A DNA stretch of 64,000 bases from Dielma sp000508965 (GTDB lineage: Bacteria; Bacillota_I; Bacilli_A; Erysipelotrichales; Erysipelotrichaceae), in NCBI GenBank assembly GCA_000508965.1, contig BAHV02000010.1, forward strand, positions 310,001 to 374,000, in the 5' to 3' direction. The first letter of the stretch is position 1; each line of letters begins with the position of its first letter. The position numbers were made by a program, and so were the translations under genes. Positions 16,401 to 24,293 of the stretch are shown here, in pieces. The notes under the pieces are model-generated. The model was not told the origin of the DNA. It saw only the letters and a list, made by a program, of their open reading frames with translations, and did no database searches.

Positions 16401-19007
16401 GGCCTTTTCTTTAACATTATATTCCCATACATTGATATGTGATTGCTGTAAAGCAGTGCGGTAGAGCGTTTCTTTATGTTCCAGCTGTTCGATGAGCTGG
16501 TGCTCCAATGTGTTATCTGTGATGAAGCCATTTAATACCGGCTGATTTGCCAGCCGGGATAGGGTGCCATGGAGATGAATCCACTTGATAACTCCTTTAT
16601 CGGTAATGGCTCTAAATTCAAAATTCACATTTTCTAAATGCTGTTCTAAAGCATTTTCTAAGATACTATCTACTTTCTGCCGGTCATCAGGATGAACAAG
16701 ATTTAAGCATCGGTACTCCTTCTGCTGAAGCGAGGCTGGCGTAATATCATAAATCTCATAAAAGATGTCATTGGCATAGAGCAGGGTATGTGCGCCTTGA
16801 TCTAGTAAATTGACAAAGGTGCCGCCATTGCTGCTATTTCGATAAATAGTCAGCTGATTCTGACATTCCTTATGCTGTGTAAAATCCATACATACTGAAA
16901 TCGTAGTCTGCTCATTGGGTTCACCGGGTATACTTCTGCCTTTTTCATTGACCCAGAACCAGCTGCCATCCTTTTTCATCATGCGGTATTCACATTCAAA
17001 GGTTCCCTTTTCTTTAAGCTGTTCCTTCACAGATTCTGTCGCTGAAAGCCGATCATCAGGACAGATGCTGTTCATAAGCATACCCTGAGTGGCATTGAAA
17101 TAATCGGCTCGATCCTGATAACCGAGCATGGTAATCATAGCGCTATTGATATTGATGATGCGATTGTCCGATGTGCATGTAAAGACGCCCACCGCTAAAT
17201 GATCCATGATGACAGACTGCCACGCGGCATTATCCTGCGCCTGTGATAAAATGGCATGTTTCCTAATAATAAGAACAGCGGCTAACTCACAGATCATCTG
17301 AATACTGTATTTTGATTCCTCCATTACTACGCGTTTCGTATGACAGTCCTCCAGACAGATTGTCAGATTGACATATTGATTTCCCTTTACTTGTGAGAGA
17401 ACAGCCGCGAGTGTCTTGCGCTGCTTGAACCAAGCTCTTAACTCCGGCTGATTTATGGTATCAATGTCATTATAAAAGACAGTGTGACACTGCTCATCGT
17501 TCAATGACGCAGGCGGCATCTTATCCATGATTTCATAATCTGGCTTGAGACACCAGCAATAAGTCTGCTTCTGATTTTTATAAACCGTTATCCTGTCACA
17601 ATTAAACAGCTGGCCTAAATGCTCCAAAAGAATTGGCACACCGTCACAATTTTCAGGAATGTTCATGAATAAACCAATAATCGCTTCTAAATTTTGATCG
17701 TGATAGCTTTTTTTCATCAGCTTTTTAGGTAAAGCCTTAAAGCATTCATAATCGTCATACATCATAAATTGGTGCTTACCGTTTTTCTTAGCCTCATACA
17801 TAGCTGCGTCAGCTTTGTGAAACAGTGAAAGAAAATTATCACCATGGAGCGGATACATGCAGGCTCCGATACTGAGTCCTAATTCGACGCATTGTTCTTC
17901 TGAAAATTCATTATAAAATACATTCTGAATATCCCTGACCTTTTGCTTTAACTCATTTTGACTCATTGGCTGAACAGCACAGATAATAAACTCATCACCG
18001 CCATAACGGCCAATCAGCTGATCCTTGAATGTCTGCTTCAAAGCCTGTGATACACTGTATAAAACTTGATCGCCCTTTAAGTGTCCGAGGTTATCGTTGA
18101 ACCATTTGAAATCATCTAGGTCAATCAGAAGCAGCATACAGGAATCATACTTCGTCAGTATTTCATCGAAATTCTTCAAAAAGCCGCGGCGGTTGTAAAG
18201 TCCCGTTAAGGAATCATAGTCGGCTTCCTTAATTGTTTGCAGTATGGTTTCCTTAGTTTTGTTGATATCGGTAATGACACCGATCATGCTTAATAACCTG
18301 CCTTGCTCATCACGAATTGTAGTTGTCTTAGCCTCTACCCAATGATATCCCTGATTCCGATACTTCAGCCGATATTCACATTGCATGTCATTGCTGCCCA
18401 TCCGCAGCGATTGAAACGCATCCTTAAGAACAGGCTTATCTTCTTCATAGATAATATCGCCCTCAAACATGGAAGCGGGAAAATTATCCAGCGGTATCCT
18501 ATAGCCGAATTTTTTTTCAAAGTTATCAGAATAGTAGACATGATTATTTCTGACATCCATTTCAAAGATTATATCCTGAGTTTGTGATACGATGACCTGA
18601 AAACGTTTTTCACTGATTATCAGGTTTTCATAGGTGTTTTTTTCCTTTGTAGTATCGTGAAATATACAGTGAAAATAAGGGATATCCTTGTCATTTTTTA
18701 GTATTTGAGCGCTGATCCATATCCATTTTAAATCACCGTTTTTACATACCAGTCGATTTTCATACATGAATACATGTCCTTTTTTTAATTGAACATCAAT
18801 TTCAAGCATGACATTAGCCTTTTCTTCCGCATAGATTATTTCGATAAAATGGTTATGAAACAGCGTTAAAAATTCATCTCTTGTATAGCCGAGCAGCTGA
18901 AAGAGTGAATCGTCTGCTGATAGGAGGGTAAAGTGTTCATCATATAAGCAGTCAAACACCCCACCCAAGGATGTATTGTTTTGCTTGGTTCTTTTAAATT
19001 CGCCCAT
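13461..19007 (-). CDS. 1848-residue multi-PAS protein with three GGDEF-type domains and an EAL domain
   Basis: Soluble giant c-di-GMP signalling protein with no membrane helix. From the N-terminus: two PAS domains (to about 280); GGDEF 1 (about 295-450) with an intact RYGGDEF; a GAF-like region (about 460-620); four PAS-type domains (about 640-1150); GGDEF 2 (about 1160-1310) with a degenerate LYAGEF; a second GAF-like region; GGDEF 3 (about 1470-1610) with a degenerate FDSDEF; and a C-terminal EAL domain. The EAL domain has GAEALIRY, EIEITEN, DDFGAKFSN, LKFDKGL and AEGVE, so it is probably active. ATG 19007 follows AGAGGTG; an upstream in-frame start (19082) lacks an SD. Confidence 0.88.
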   Translation of the reverse strand: MGEFKRTKQNNTSLGGVFDCLYDEHFTLLSADDSLFQLLGYTRDEFLTLFHNHFIEIIYAEEKANVMLEIDVQLKKGHVFMYENRLVCKNGDLKWIWISAQILKNDKDIPYFHCIFHDTTKEKNTYENLIISEKRFQVIVSQTQDIIFEMDVRNNHVYYSDNFEKKFGYRIPLDNFPASMFEGDIIYEEDKPVLKDAFQSLRMGSNDMQCEYRLKYRNQGYHWVEAKTTTIRDEQGRLLSMIGVITDINKTKETILQTIKEADYDSLTGLYNRRGFLKNFDEILTKYDSCMLLLIDLDDFKWFNDNLGHLKGDQVLYSVSQALKQTFKDQLIGRYGGDEFIICAVQPMSQNELKQKVRDIQNVFYNEFSEEQCVELGLSIGACMYPLHGDNFLSLFHKADAAMYEAKKNGKHQFMMYDDYECFKALPKKLMKKSYHDQNLEAIIGLFMNIPENCDGVPILLEHLGQLFNCDRITVYKNQKQTYCWCLKPDYEIMDKMPPASLNDEQCHTVFYNDIDTINQPELRAWFKQRKTLAAVLSQVKGNQYVNLTICLEDCHTKRVVMEESKYSIQMICELAAVLIIRKHAILSQAQDNAAWQSVIMDHLAVGVFTCTSDNRIININSAMITMLGYQDRADYFNATQGMLMNSICPDDRLSATESVKEQLKEKGTFECEYRMMKKDGSWFWVNEKGRSIPGEPNEQTTISVCMDFTQHKECQNQLTIYRNSSNGGTFVNLLDQGAHTLLYANDIFYEIYDITPASLQQKEYRCLNLVHPDDRQKVDSILENALEQHLENVNFEFRAITDKGVIKWIHLHGTLSRLANQPVLNGFITDNTLEHQLIEQLEHKETLYRTALQQSHINVWEYNVKEKALFLTESAVDMHSLNMIETNIPDSIIERGIIHPMSIPIVKDMYKKLGEGIPKIQADVLTIDKDGIHWWWERIHYHMIYDEFGMPDTAVAIGEDVTKQKETQMLYQKELFSQVIQNKDLIASFKGNITKNRIDYIEGVAIKDYEVLTYDDILDLQKKFSASSEDVFRVQKVLSKEAVLEAYSHGNNFITCDYRRKDRHGNLSWVRALSKTFLDGNGNDLHMLGVLQDIETIKVLESLIHINVEKEPLTGVYTKNTLAAMIDEVLVRAPAYHKPFALLLFHVDSSNFSALTDDNINKVFSELASHLLLCFSKSKLVGKLYAGEFAVFIYNHFDEMSITRYINEIRQSMRMYSIIPGVQEPIDITFGAAIDRTSKSFDELYHKAKGTMQDMSQSINLANQTEDDRIHITLEKGEVDLAEFINRFYYTVASPLNTVEILGEIRRLYECERVFLYDVPYQQLYESMAEHAQLQSLKSNGKLLLHIDEIKQWAMDHEDGSLLYHEEMKELRCAETLLDSKAAYLLVPMLEDNQLTAVIGIDGVRHNESQLRFLKALQSIIIHEWRLYRFKEESESDQELDPLTKVKNRISFFNYHKNLPVDTLIAMGVIMVDINGLKDLNKRYGLKYGDDIMIRLANTLTRENTDADVYRFDSDEFLMVFKNITYDSFIKRITDIKDKAEKICSVTVGASWAEKQISLYNLIDNAIEQRDMEKQLHHGEFAMINKNDSHAQAHKKLNEALKKQYLKMYLQQKVNSANGNVIGAEALIRYQDTEHGLIGPNRFIPYLEITGLIFYVDFFIFEEVHKLLAMWKKKGIALIPISLNFSRVTLLGDQLVERMNQINQKYDIDRDLIEIEITENIGEIERNTVIKKCREIKAAGYHLALDDFGAKFSNIAIISDIQFDTLKFDKGLVDYLVENENARWILESIIKLCRRMDIYNVAEGVEIKEQVDILAELGCTYIQGYIYSRPVIFNRFDTSHNCREHKK

Positions 19008-19307
19008 TTTGACACCTCTTTTTAGAAAATATGTTTTTATTATTATATCATTCTTTATGTTAAAATGATTAAAAATGGGCATAAATAGATAAAAAAATTA
19101 TAAAATTAATATAAAAAAAGCAAATTTATTTACCTGTAATTATAAAATTTTTTTTACAGTAAATAAAATCTGCGGTGCTGGCTGCCGGTGATTTCTTTAA
19201 CATGCGGTTTTTTTTGACGCCAAGCTGGGGCGGCTTGAGGAAAAACAAAAAGATAAATGGGGAATAAGACGGCTGAAGGATATCATTGATTCATACATGA
19301 AGCCGGG

Positions 19308-19526
19308 TTACTCTTGTTCATCATCTATAAATTCGATATTTTCAATGGCATAGGCTAAGGCCATGCCCATCAGCTCATTTCGTGAACGATTTGTTTTGCT
19401 TGCCCATAAATCATATTGCTTCTGCAATTCTTTATCGATGCGGATCGTCATATTGATTGATTTATCTTCTTTATATAGAGGTTTCTTAGTAACAGTGAAT
19501 TTTCTTGGCTTTTTCTTTTCATACAT
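19308..19526 (-). CDS. Ribbon-helix-helix protein, NdoAI/MazE-like
   Basis: 72-residue protein. The basic N-terminus is followed by a ribbon-helix-helix fold: strand NMTIRIDKELQ, helix KQYDLWASKT, turn NRSRNELM and helix GMALAYAIENI. The NRSRNEL turn and short acidic tail are like the NdoAI family of antitoxins paired with NdoA/MazF toxins, as well as general CopG repressors. No toxin lies next to it; the only MazF-type gene in the window is 7 kb away on the other strand. ATG 19526 is preferred, with GGAGG 11 nt upstream; a GTG at 19538 abuts the SD. Its role is open: DNA-binding regulator or distant antitoxin. Confidence 0.7.
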   Translation of the reverse strand: MYEKKKPRKFTVTKKPLYKEDKSINMTIRIDKELQKQYDLWASKTNRSRNELMGMALAYAIENIEFIDDEQE

Positions 19527-19695
19527 TGTTATATACACCTCCGATATATATATTATAGTATGGTTAAAGAACTAAAAATATATCACAAATAAATAATTTA
19601 ATTAAGTTATTTATTTGTATTAATATATGTAATATAAAAATGTAATATATAAAACAGGCACTTAGCTGACCTTGAAATTTTTTGACTTCATTGTC

Positions 19696-19722
19696 ACAAT
19701 GCTTGGGCAAACGCATAGGGTA
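19696..19722 (+). promoter_or_regulatory. Sigma-K-like promoter of the glycosyltransferase
   Basis: AC (19696-19697), 16-nt spacer, CATAGGGTA (19714-19722). This fits the AC-N16-CATAnnnTA consensus of the late mother-cell sigma factor. It lies 19 nt before the start codon. Confidence 0.5.
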
Positions 19723-19741
19723 GAGCAGAAGGGGATGATTT

Positions 19742-20815
19742 ATGGTTACGATAAGTCTATGCATGATTGTGAAAAATGAGGAGGCGGTGTTGGATCGCTG
19801 TTTAAGCAGTGTTGAAGCAGCGGTGGATGAGATTATTATTGTGGATACCGGTTCAACGGATATGACGGTGCCGATTGCTAGGGCGCATCACGCGAGTATT
19901 TATACTTTTCCCTGGATTGATGATTTTGCGGCTGCCAGAAATTTTTCCTTTGCTCAGGCAACGATGGATTATATTCTTTGGCTTGATGCGGATGATGTGC
20001 TGACGGAAATGAATCGGGATAAGCTGCTGGCGCTGAAACAGTCATTGACCCCCTCGTATGATATGATTGTTATGCTCTATCATACGGCTTTTGATGCGGC
20101 AGGCCGACCGATTTTCAGCTTTCCACGTGAGCGCCTGCTGCGTCGTGAAGCGCATTTGCAGTGGGAGGGAGCGGTTCATGAAACGATTCCTTATGCCGAT
20201 CATCGCTTAATGAGCGACATCGCGATTGAACACCATAAGCTGCATGCTAATGATCCTGAGCGTAATTTGCGGATATTGGAAAAGATCAAGGCTGAAGGGC
20301 TGCTTACACTGCGTCAGCAGTTTTATTATGCCAGAGAGCTGGCCGACCATCAACGGTTTGCGGAGGCGATTATACAGTATGAGGCTTTTCTTCAAGACCC
20401 TCATGGCTGGAGTGAGAACCAGATTGATGCGTGTCGGGGATTAGCTGTTTGTCACCGTCAATTAGGGCATGGTGAGGCGGCTGCTGAAAGCCTGATCCGA
20501 TCTTTTCTCTATGCGCCGCCGCGAGGTGAGGTATGCTGTGGGTTAGGCGGTTATTTTTATGAAAGGGGACAGTGGGAGCAGGCGGTTTTTTGGTATCGTT
20601 TAGCAAGTGAGCTGCCGCTGCCTAATATGACAGGCGGCTTTGTTGACCCTGACTGTTATGGATATATACCATGGATCAGTCTGTGCTGTTGTTATGATAA
20701 GCTGAAAGACTGGCAGCAGGCTTGGTCGGCGAATGAAAAGGCCGGGGCGCTGAAGCCGGAGGATGCCGCCTATCTTTATAACCGCCGTTATCTGTCTGAT
20801 AAAAAGCCGCAGTAA
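19742..20815 (+). CDS. Family 2 glycosyltransferase with TPR-like C-terminus
   Basis: 357 residues. The GT-A domain begins ISLCMIVKNEEAVLDRCL and has VDTGSTD and the metal/nucleotide motif LWLDADD, followed by HETI near 145. The C-terminal half (about 190-345) consists of helical repeats that look like TPRs, as in protein glycosyltransferases of the SunS or spore-glycosylation type. No membrane helix. ATG 19742 follows an AAGGGGATG site. The sigma-K-like promoter and the collagen cluster 6 kb away suggest that it glycosylates exosporium collagen, comparable with SgtA beside bclA3 in Clostridioides difficile; the substrate is inferred, not shown. Confidence 0.82.
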   Translation: MVTISLCMIVKNEEAVLDRCLSSVEAAVDEIIIVDTGSTDMTVPIARAHHASIYTFPWIDDFAAARNFSFAQATMDYILWLDADDVLTEMNRDKLLALKQSLTPSYDMIVMLYHTAFDAAGRPIFSFPRERLLRREAHLQWEGAVHETIPYADHRLMSDIAIEHHKLHANDPERNLRILEKIKAEGLLTLRQQFYYARELADHQRFAEAIIQYEAFLQDPHGWSENQIDACRGLAVCHRQLGHGEAAAESLIRSFLYAPPRGEVCCGLGGYFYERGQWEQAVFWYRLASELPLPNMTGGFVDPDCYGYIPWISLCCCYDKLKDWQQAWSANEKAGALKPEDAAYLYNRRYLSDKKPQ

Positions 20816-20816
20816 T

Positions 20817-20850
20817 AAAAAAAGGAAACTTCATTCATCTTGAAGCTTCC
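20817..20850. terminator. Bidirectional terminator between the glycosyltransferase and the YhcH-family gene
   Basis: GGAAACTTCA / TTGAAGCTTCC hairpin with a run of seven A on the left, which is a T tract on the minus strand, directly after the glycosyltransferase stop. Confidence 0.7.
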
Positions 20851-20908
20851 TTATTGACAGTATCAGGGCATTTGGAAAGGGATAGACCATGCTCTGATTT
20901 TACATAAT

Positions 20909-21358
20909 TTATAATTTGAATTTGAAACAAAGCTTGTCTACTTCTTCAAGGGTTGAATTGATCTTAGCCATATGTGCATCATGAGCGAAGAATATTGCCG
21001 CCATGCTGCCGCTTAATTGACATAAGGTCAACGGAGAGCCGGTGCCGTGGATGATATCCTTTTCAGCATTATAGGGTTCACTTGGCGTTATTTCATCAAA
21101 CGGGGCATAACCCATGAACTCACAGCCCTTTAAGCTGATTTGAACATCGCCATAACGCTGATGCGCTTCAAATCGGCAGTCAGCTTGCGCCTTTGTTGAA
21201 TACTTCATACGTGTAACCCAAGCGATATCTTCAATAATGATTGTTTTACCTTCGGGAAGCCTCATCAAGTCGTGGCTTTGCATGAATGTAATGACTTCAT
21301 CAAGATTGGGATTGATGCCTTTATATAAATGATAATTTGCTAATGTGTCATAGATCAT
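20909..21358 (-). CDS. YhcH/YjgK/YiaL (EbgC-like) family protein
   Basis: 149-residue cupin-like protein of the DUF386 family, which includes EbgC and the anomerase-like NanQ. Family features seen are RFEAHQRYGDVQISLKG (conserved HxxxxDVQ with metal-binding residues), EPYNAEKD and FFAHDAHMA near the C-terminus. Members often act as sugar anomerases or as accessory proteins in sialate or galactoside use. No sugar genes are adjacent here, so the substrate is unknown. It is transcribed alone and ends before a strong minus-strand terminator. Confidence 0.85.
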   Translation of the reverse strand: MIYDTLANYHLYKGINPNLDEVITFMQSHDLMRLPEGKTIIIEDIAWVTRMKYSTKAQADCRFEAHQRYGDVQISLKGCEFMGYAPFDEITPSEPYNAEKDIIHGTGSPLTLCQLSGSMAAIFFAHDAHMAKINSTLEEVDKLCFKFKL

Positions 21359-21489
21359 ATACTGCCTCCGTATCTGCTGCTATTATAAATGCTTGAGTGC
21401 TGTTTGAATAGTTCAAAAGTTGTCTGAAGCTTGGACTAAAGTTGAACTATGCCGCGTTGCAATTCATACTGATTTAATTATATTCTAAG

Positions 21490-22128
21490 TTATTCATTAT
21501 TGATGCAGCATTTAATGAATTGCTGCTTCAATGCGGCAGCTGATTGTCTTATGTCAGGCTGTGAAAGAATAGCTGAAATAAGAGCTAAACCGTTGATACC
21601 GATATCTTGAAAAAAAGGTATGGTATCAATATCGATACCGCCGATTATCACGATTGGCAGCGGTATGACTGCTCTTATCTTTCTAAGCTCTGCCATCGTT
21701 ACGATACAGGCATCCTTTTTAGTATTTGTAGGGAACATAGCACCAACACCAATATAATCAGCACCATCAGCCATTGCTGCTTGTGCTTGCTTCACGGAGG
21801 TAACTGATACGCCAAGCAGTTTATCTTTGCCAAGCAGCTTTCGGGCGATGATGGCAGGCATATCATGCTGACCGATATGGACACCTGCAGCATTTACAGC
21901 GAGTGCGATATCGATGCGGTCATTGATGATTAAAGGAACATGATAATGATCGGTAAGTTTCTTAACCTGTACTGCAAGGGTGTAAAAATCATAGCCGGAG
22001 GTGTCTTTTTCACGCAGCTGTACCATTGTGCAGCCACCTATCAGCGCATTCTGAATTGCTGTTATAAAGTCACTATTGCGTACAGCATGACGATCAGTAA
22101 CTAGATAAAGGCTGTAATCAATATTCAT
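21490..22128 (-). CDS. thiE: Thiamine-phosphate synthase
   Basis: Joins HMP-diphosphate and thiazole phosphate to make thiamine phosphate. TIM-barrel motifs are clear: SLYLVTDR at the start, MVQLREKD, LIINDRIDIAL, GVHIGQHD, GADYIGVGAMFPT and IVIIGGID. The start is uncertain: ATG 22128 gives the usual N-terminus (212 residues) but has a poor SD; ATG 22149 overlaps the thiD stop and would add seven residues. It is the last gene of tenA-thiD-thiE, under the TPP riboswitch at 23683-23761. No thiM or thiazole synthesis gene is in this operon. Confidence 0.92.
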   Translation of the reverse strand: MNIDYSLYLVTDRHAVRNSDFITAIQNALIGGCTMVQLREKDTSGYDFYTLAVQVKKLTDHYHVPLIINDRIDIALAVNAAGVHIGQHDMPAIIARKLLGKDKLLGVSVTSVKQAQAAMADGADYIGVGAMFPTNTKKDACIVTMAELRKIRAVIPLPIVIIGGIDIDTIPFFQDIGINGLALISAILSQPDIRQSAAALKQQFIKCCINNE

Positions 22129-22138
22129 TTTGTGTCTG

Positions 22139-22945
22139 TTATTTATCATCAGATAATCCATGGCGGTACAAATCATAAAAATGATGAGTAGGTCCGTTTC
22201 CTTTACCGATCGCTAATGAATGTTTGATTGCCATCGTTACATAATCCTTTGCTTGCCCGATTGAGGTGTACAGATCATAACCTTTAGCAAGCTGAGCGGC
22301 AATAGCTGAGGAAAAAGTACAGCCAGTGCCATGCGTGTTTTTAGTTACGATTCGCTGGGTATCAAAATAATAAAAGCTCCTGCCATCATATAAGACATCT
22401 AAAGCTGAGCCTCGTGCATGTCCGCCTTTAATGACCACAGACGAACATCCCAGACCTGCGATTTTTTCTGCTGCTACTTCCATGTCCTTTATATTTTCAA
22501 TTTTCATGTCCGCAATTAATTCGGCTTCAGGAATGTTGGGGGTTAATACATCAGCCAAAGGCAGGGTGTGTGCAATGAATGGCTGGATAGATTCGACAGG
22601 CATCAACGGGCAGCCGTTTTTTGCACTCATTACCGGGTCAATGACTACATTCACCGGCTTATATTTTGATAACCGATCGCTAACTGCTAGCATACATGCC
22701 GGTGTCGGCAGCATTCCGATTTTAACGGCATCAGGAATTATGTCCTCGAAAACAGCATCAAGCTGTTGGGTAATCATGAATGGCGTGATATTTTGAATGT
22801 CAAGCACTCGTTGAGTATTTTCCGCGACCACTGATACAATAACACTCATACCGAAAGTGCCAAGAGCGGAAAAGGTTTTCAAATCTGCCTGAATGCCTGC
22901 ACCGCCGCTGCAATCAGAGCCTGCAATCGTTAATACTTTCTTCAT
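22139..22945 (-). CDS. thiD: Hydroxymethylpyrimidine/phosphomethylpyrimidine kinase
   Basis: Phosphorylates HMP and HMP-phosphate for thiamine synthesis. 268 residues, ribokinase-like fold: TIAGSDCSGGAGIQADLKTF at the N-terminus binds the pyrimidine, VIDPVMSAKNG and TPNIPEAE are in the middle, VIKGGHARG follows, and the anion hole NTHGTGCTFSSA is near 210. The start ATG overlaps the tenA stop (22942-22945), so it is translationally coupled to tenA. Second gene of the TPP-riboswitch operon. Confidence 0.95.
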   Translation of the reverse strand: MKKVLTIAGSDCSGGAGIQADLKTFSALGTFGMSVIVSVVAENTQRVLDIQNITPFMITQQLDAVFEDIIPDAVKIGMLPTPACMLAVSDRLSKYKPVNVVIDPVMSAKNGCPLMPVESIQPFIAHTLPLADVLTPNIPEAELIADMKIENIKDMEVAAEKIAGLGCSSVVIKGGHARGSALDVLYDGRSFYYFDTQRIVTKNTHGTGCTFSSAIAAQLAKGYDLYTSIGQAKDYVTMAIKHSLAIGKGNGPTHHFYDLYRHGLSDDK

Positions 22946-23604
22946 GACTGCACCTTTGCATGATAAGCCATTTCCCAGAAATTAAGTTCAAGCAAGCTGG
23001 CTTTTTTGAATATTAGCTGTAATTCAGCTTTTTCATCATTGTCACAGTCTGCGAAACAAGCATCAGCGTAATCACACCAAGCTTTATACTCCTTTAAAAT
23101 ACCTTCATCACTATAATCTTGAATAAAGTCCCAATAAGGAGATTGCTGAGTATCAGCTTCATCAGCAATACTGTGGAAAATATAAGTGTAGCTCAGCATA
23201 CATGGCAGTAATGCCATCAGGATTTTTCTATTATCACCTTGCTTCGCAATATCGAGCATGAAATCAATATACTGCTGATTCTCCCTCGCTGGGGAAATGT
23301 GCTCAATATCGTCATCATTCATGCCAAATTGTTTCAGATAGTTAAGCCGCAGAGCAGATTCGGATTCAGTGACAAAGCACAGAATGCTGTAATAGAATTG
23401 AATATCCTTTAAACAGGTGGCCTGAAAAATGGCTAAGCCATAGATACGTGCATAATTTTTTAAATAGATACTATCCTGAATCATGTAAAATTTGAATTTT
23501 TCCATGGGTAATGAACCTGATTTCATTTCCCTGATGAAGCGGCTTTCTTTACAAGCATTCCAGATAGGCAATACTTTCTCGATTGTTTCTTCCATAAATG
23601 ACAT
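22942..23604 (-). CDS. tenA: TenA family aminopyrimidine aminohydrolase / thiaminase II
   Basis: Recovers HMP from degraded thiamine by hydrolysing aminopyrimidines. 220 residues, all helical. Typical TenA sequence: EKFKFYMIQDSIYLKNYAR with a substrate-binding Asp and Tyr, the LLPCMLSYTYIFHSIAD region containing the catalytic-loop Cys, and FWEMAYHA at the C-terminus with the conserved Glu. It is first in the thiamine operon. SD AGGAGG lies before ATG 23604. Together with ThiD and ThiE it points to thiamine salvage rather than complete de novo synthesis, at least in this window. Confidence 0.92.
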   Translation of the reverse strand: MSFMEETIEKVLPIWNACKESRFIREMKSGSLPMEKFKFYMIQDSIYLKNYARIYGLAIFQATCLKDIQFYYSILCFVTESESALRLNYLKQFGMNDDDIEHISPARENQQYIDFMLDIAKQGDNRKILMALLPCMLSYTYIFHSIADEADTQQSPYWDFIQDYSDEGILKEYKAWCDYADACFADCDNDEKAELQLIFKKASLLELNFWEMAYHAKVQS

Positions 23605-23624
23605 TTTATTTTCCTCCTGAGTAT

Positions 23625-23658
23625 AAAAAATAAGAGCCTCCCGGAAACAGAAGCTCTT
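23625..23658 (-). terminator. Riboswitch-linked terminator of the thiamine operon
   Basis: Minus-strand AAGAGCTTC / GAGGCTCTT hairpin (one G-U pair) followed by TATTTTTTAT. It lies between the TPP aptamer and the tenA SD, so it is probably the expression platform. Confidence 0.85.
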
Positions 23659-23682
23659 TCAGACGCAAAACGGCGTAAGAAA

Positions 23683-23761
23683 TTGCTTCCCTACGCCGGT
23701 ATTAACCGACAGGTCCAGAGGTCAGGTCTTAGCCTTTTTCAACTTTTCAGTTCCCTCGCAA
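23683..23761 (-). ncRNA. TPP riboswitch aptamer
   Basis: On the minus strand the conserved parts are GCTAAGA (for GCUGAGA) and ACCTGTCGGTTAATACCGGC followed by GTAGGGAA, which match the THI-box core. P1 can form from TTGC and GCAA at the ends. It precedes tenA-thiD-thiE, so thiamine pyrophosphate should lower expression. Confidence 0.92.
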
Positions 23762-23815
23762 ACACAGTACATATTCGGTTGTTTTTAAGAATATTTAATA
23801 TCTTGCTCAACTAAA

Positions 23816-23844
23816 GTTATAAACGGTAGCGGTAAAATTGTCAA
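23816..23844 (-). promoter_or_regulatory. Promoter of the thiamine operon
   Basis: Minus strand TTGACA (23844-23839), 17-nt spacer, TATAAC (23821-23816), about 55 nt upstream of the TPP aptamer. Confidence 0.75.
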
Positions 23845-24049
23845 GATGATTGTATTCATTTTATCTTTTTTATAGGTGAAATCAAAGGGAGTAAATTGTC
23901 ATAGACAGTTGATTTTAATGATTGTTTTGTATGAAAATTCCTGCTTTTTGAATGTAATCATAATATTGCCTCTTAATTAATAATACGCTATCTATAAACG
24001 CAATTATTTAAGATTTTAGTTATTTTTTAGTCCTAAGGTGCTTTGTATA

Positions 24050-24075
24050 TAAAAAAGCCTTATTCCTAAGGCTTT
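24050..24075 (-). terminator. Terminator of tRNA-Leu
   Basis: Minus strand AAAGCCTTA / TAAGGCTTT hairpin followed by a T run, 9 nt past the tRNA end. Confidence 0.8.
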
Positions 24076-24084
24076 ACAGTCAAA

Positions 24085-24170
24085 TGGTGCGAACGATGAG
24101 ACTTGAACTCACACGAGCATACGCCCACTACCCCCTCAAAGTAGCGTGTCTGCCATTCCACCACGTTCGC
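24085..24170 (-). tRNA. tRNA-Leu (anticodon GAG)
   Basis: Minus-strand class II tRNA with acceptor GCGAACG/CGTTCGC, anticodon loop TTGAGGG giving GAG, a long variable arm, T-loop GTTCAAG and an encoded CCA. Length 86 nt. Confidence 0.94.
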
Positions 24171-24293
24171 ATGGAATATCTGCTGCTTAAATATAATAAC
24201 GTATTTTGCTGAACTTTTCAACTGCTTTCTTTCAGATTTGCCTATACATACTGCTAATAAAACCATAGTCTAAAGTGTCAAAGGTGATTAAAT

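Noticed and set aside
24066..24266. 66-residue minus-strand frame
   Set aside because: It covers tRNA-Leu and its terminator.
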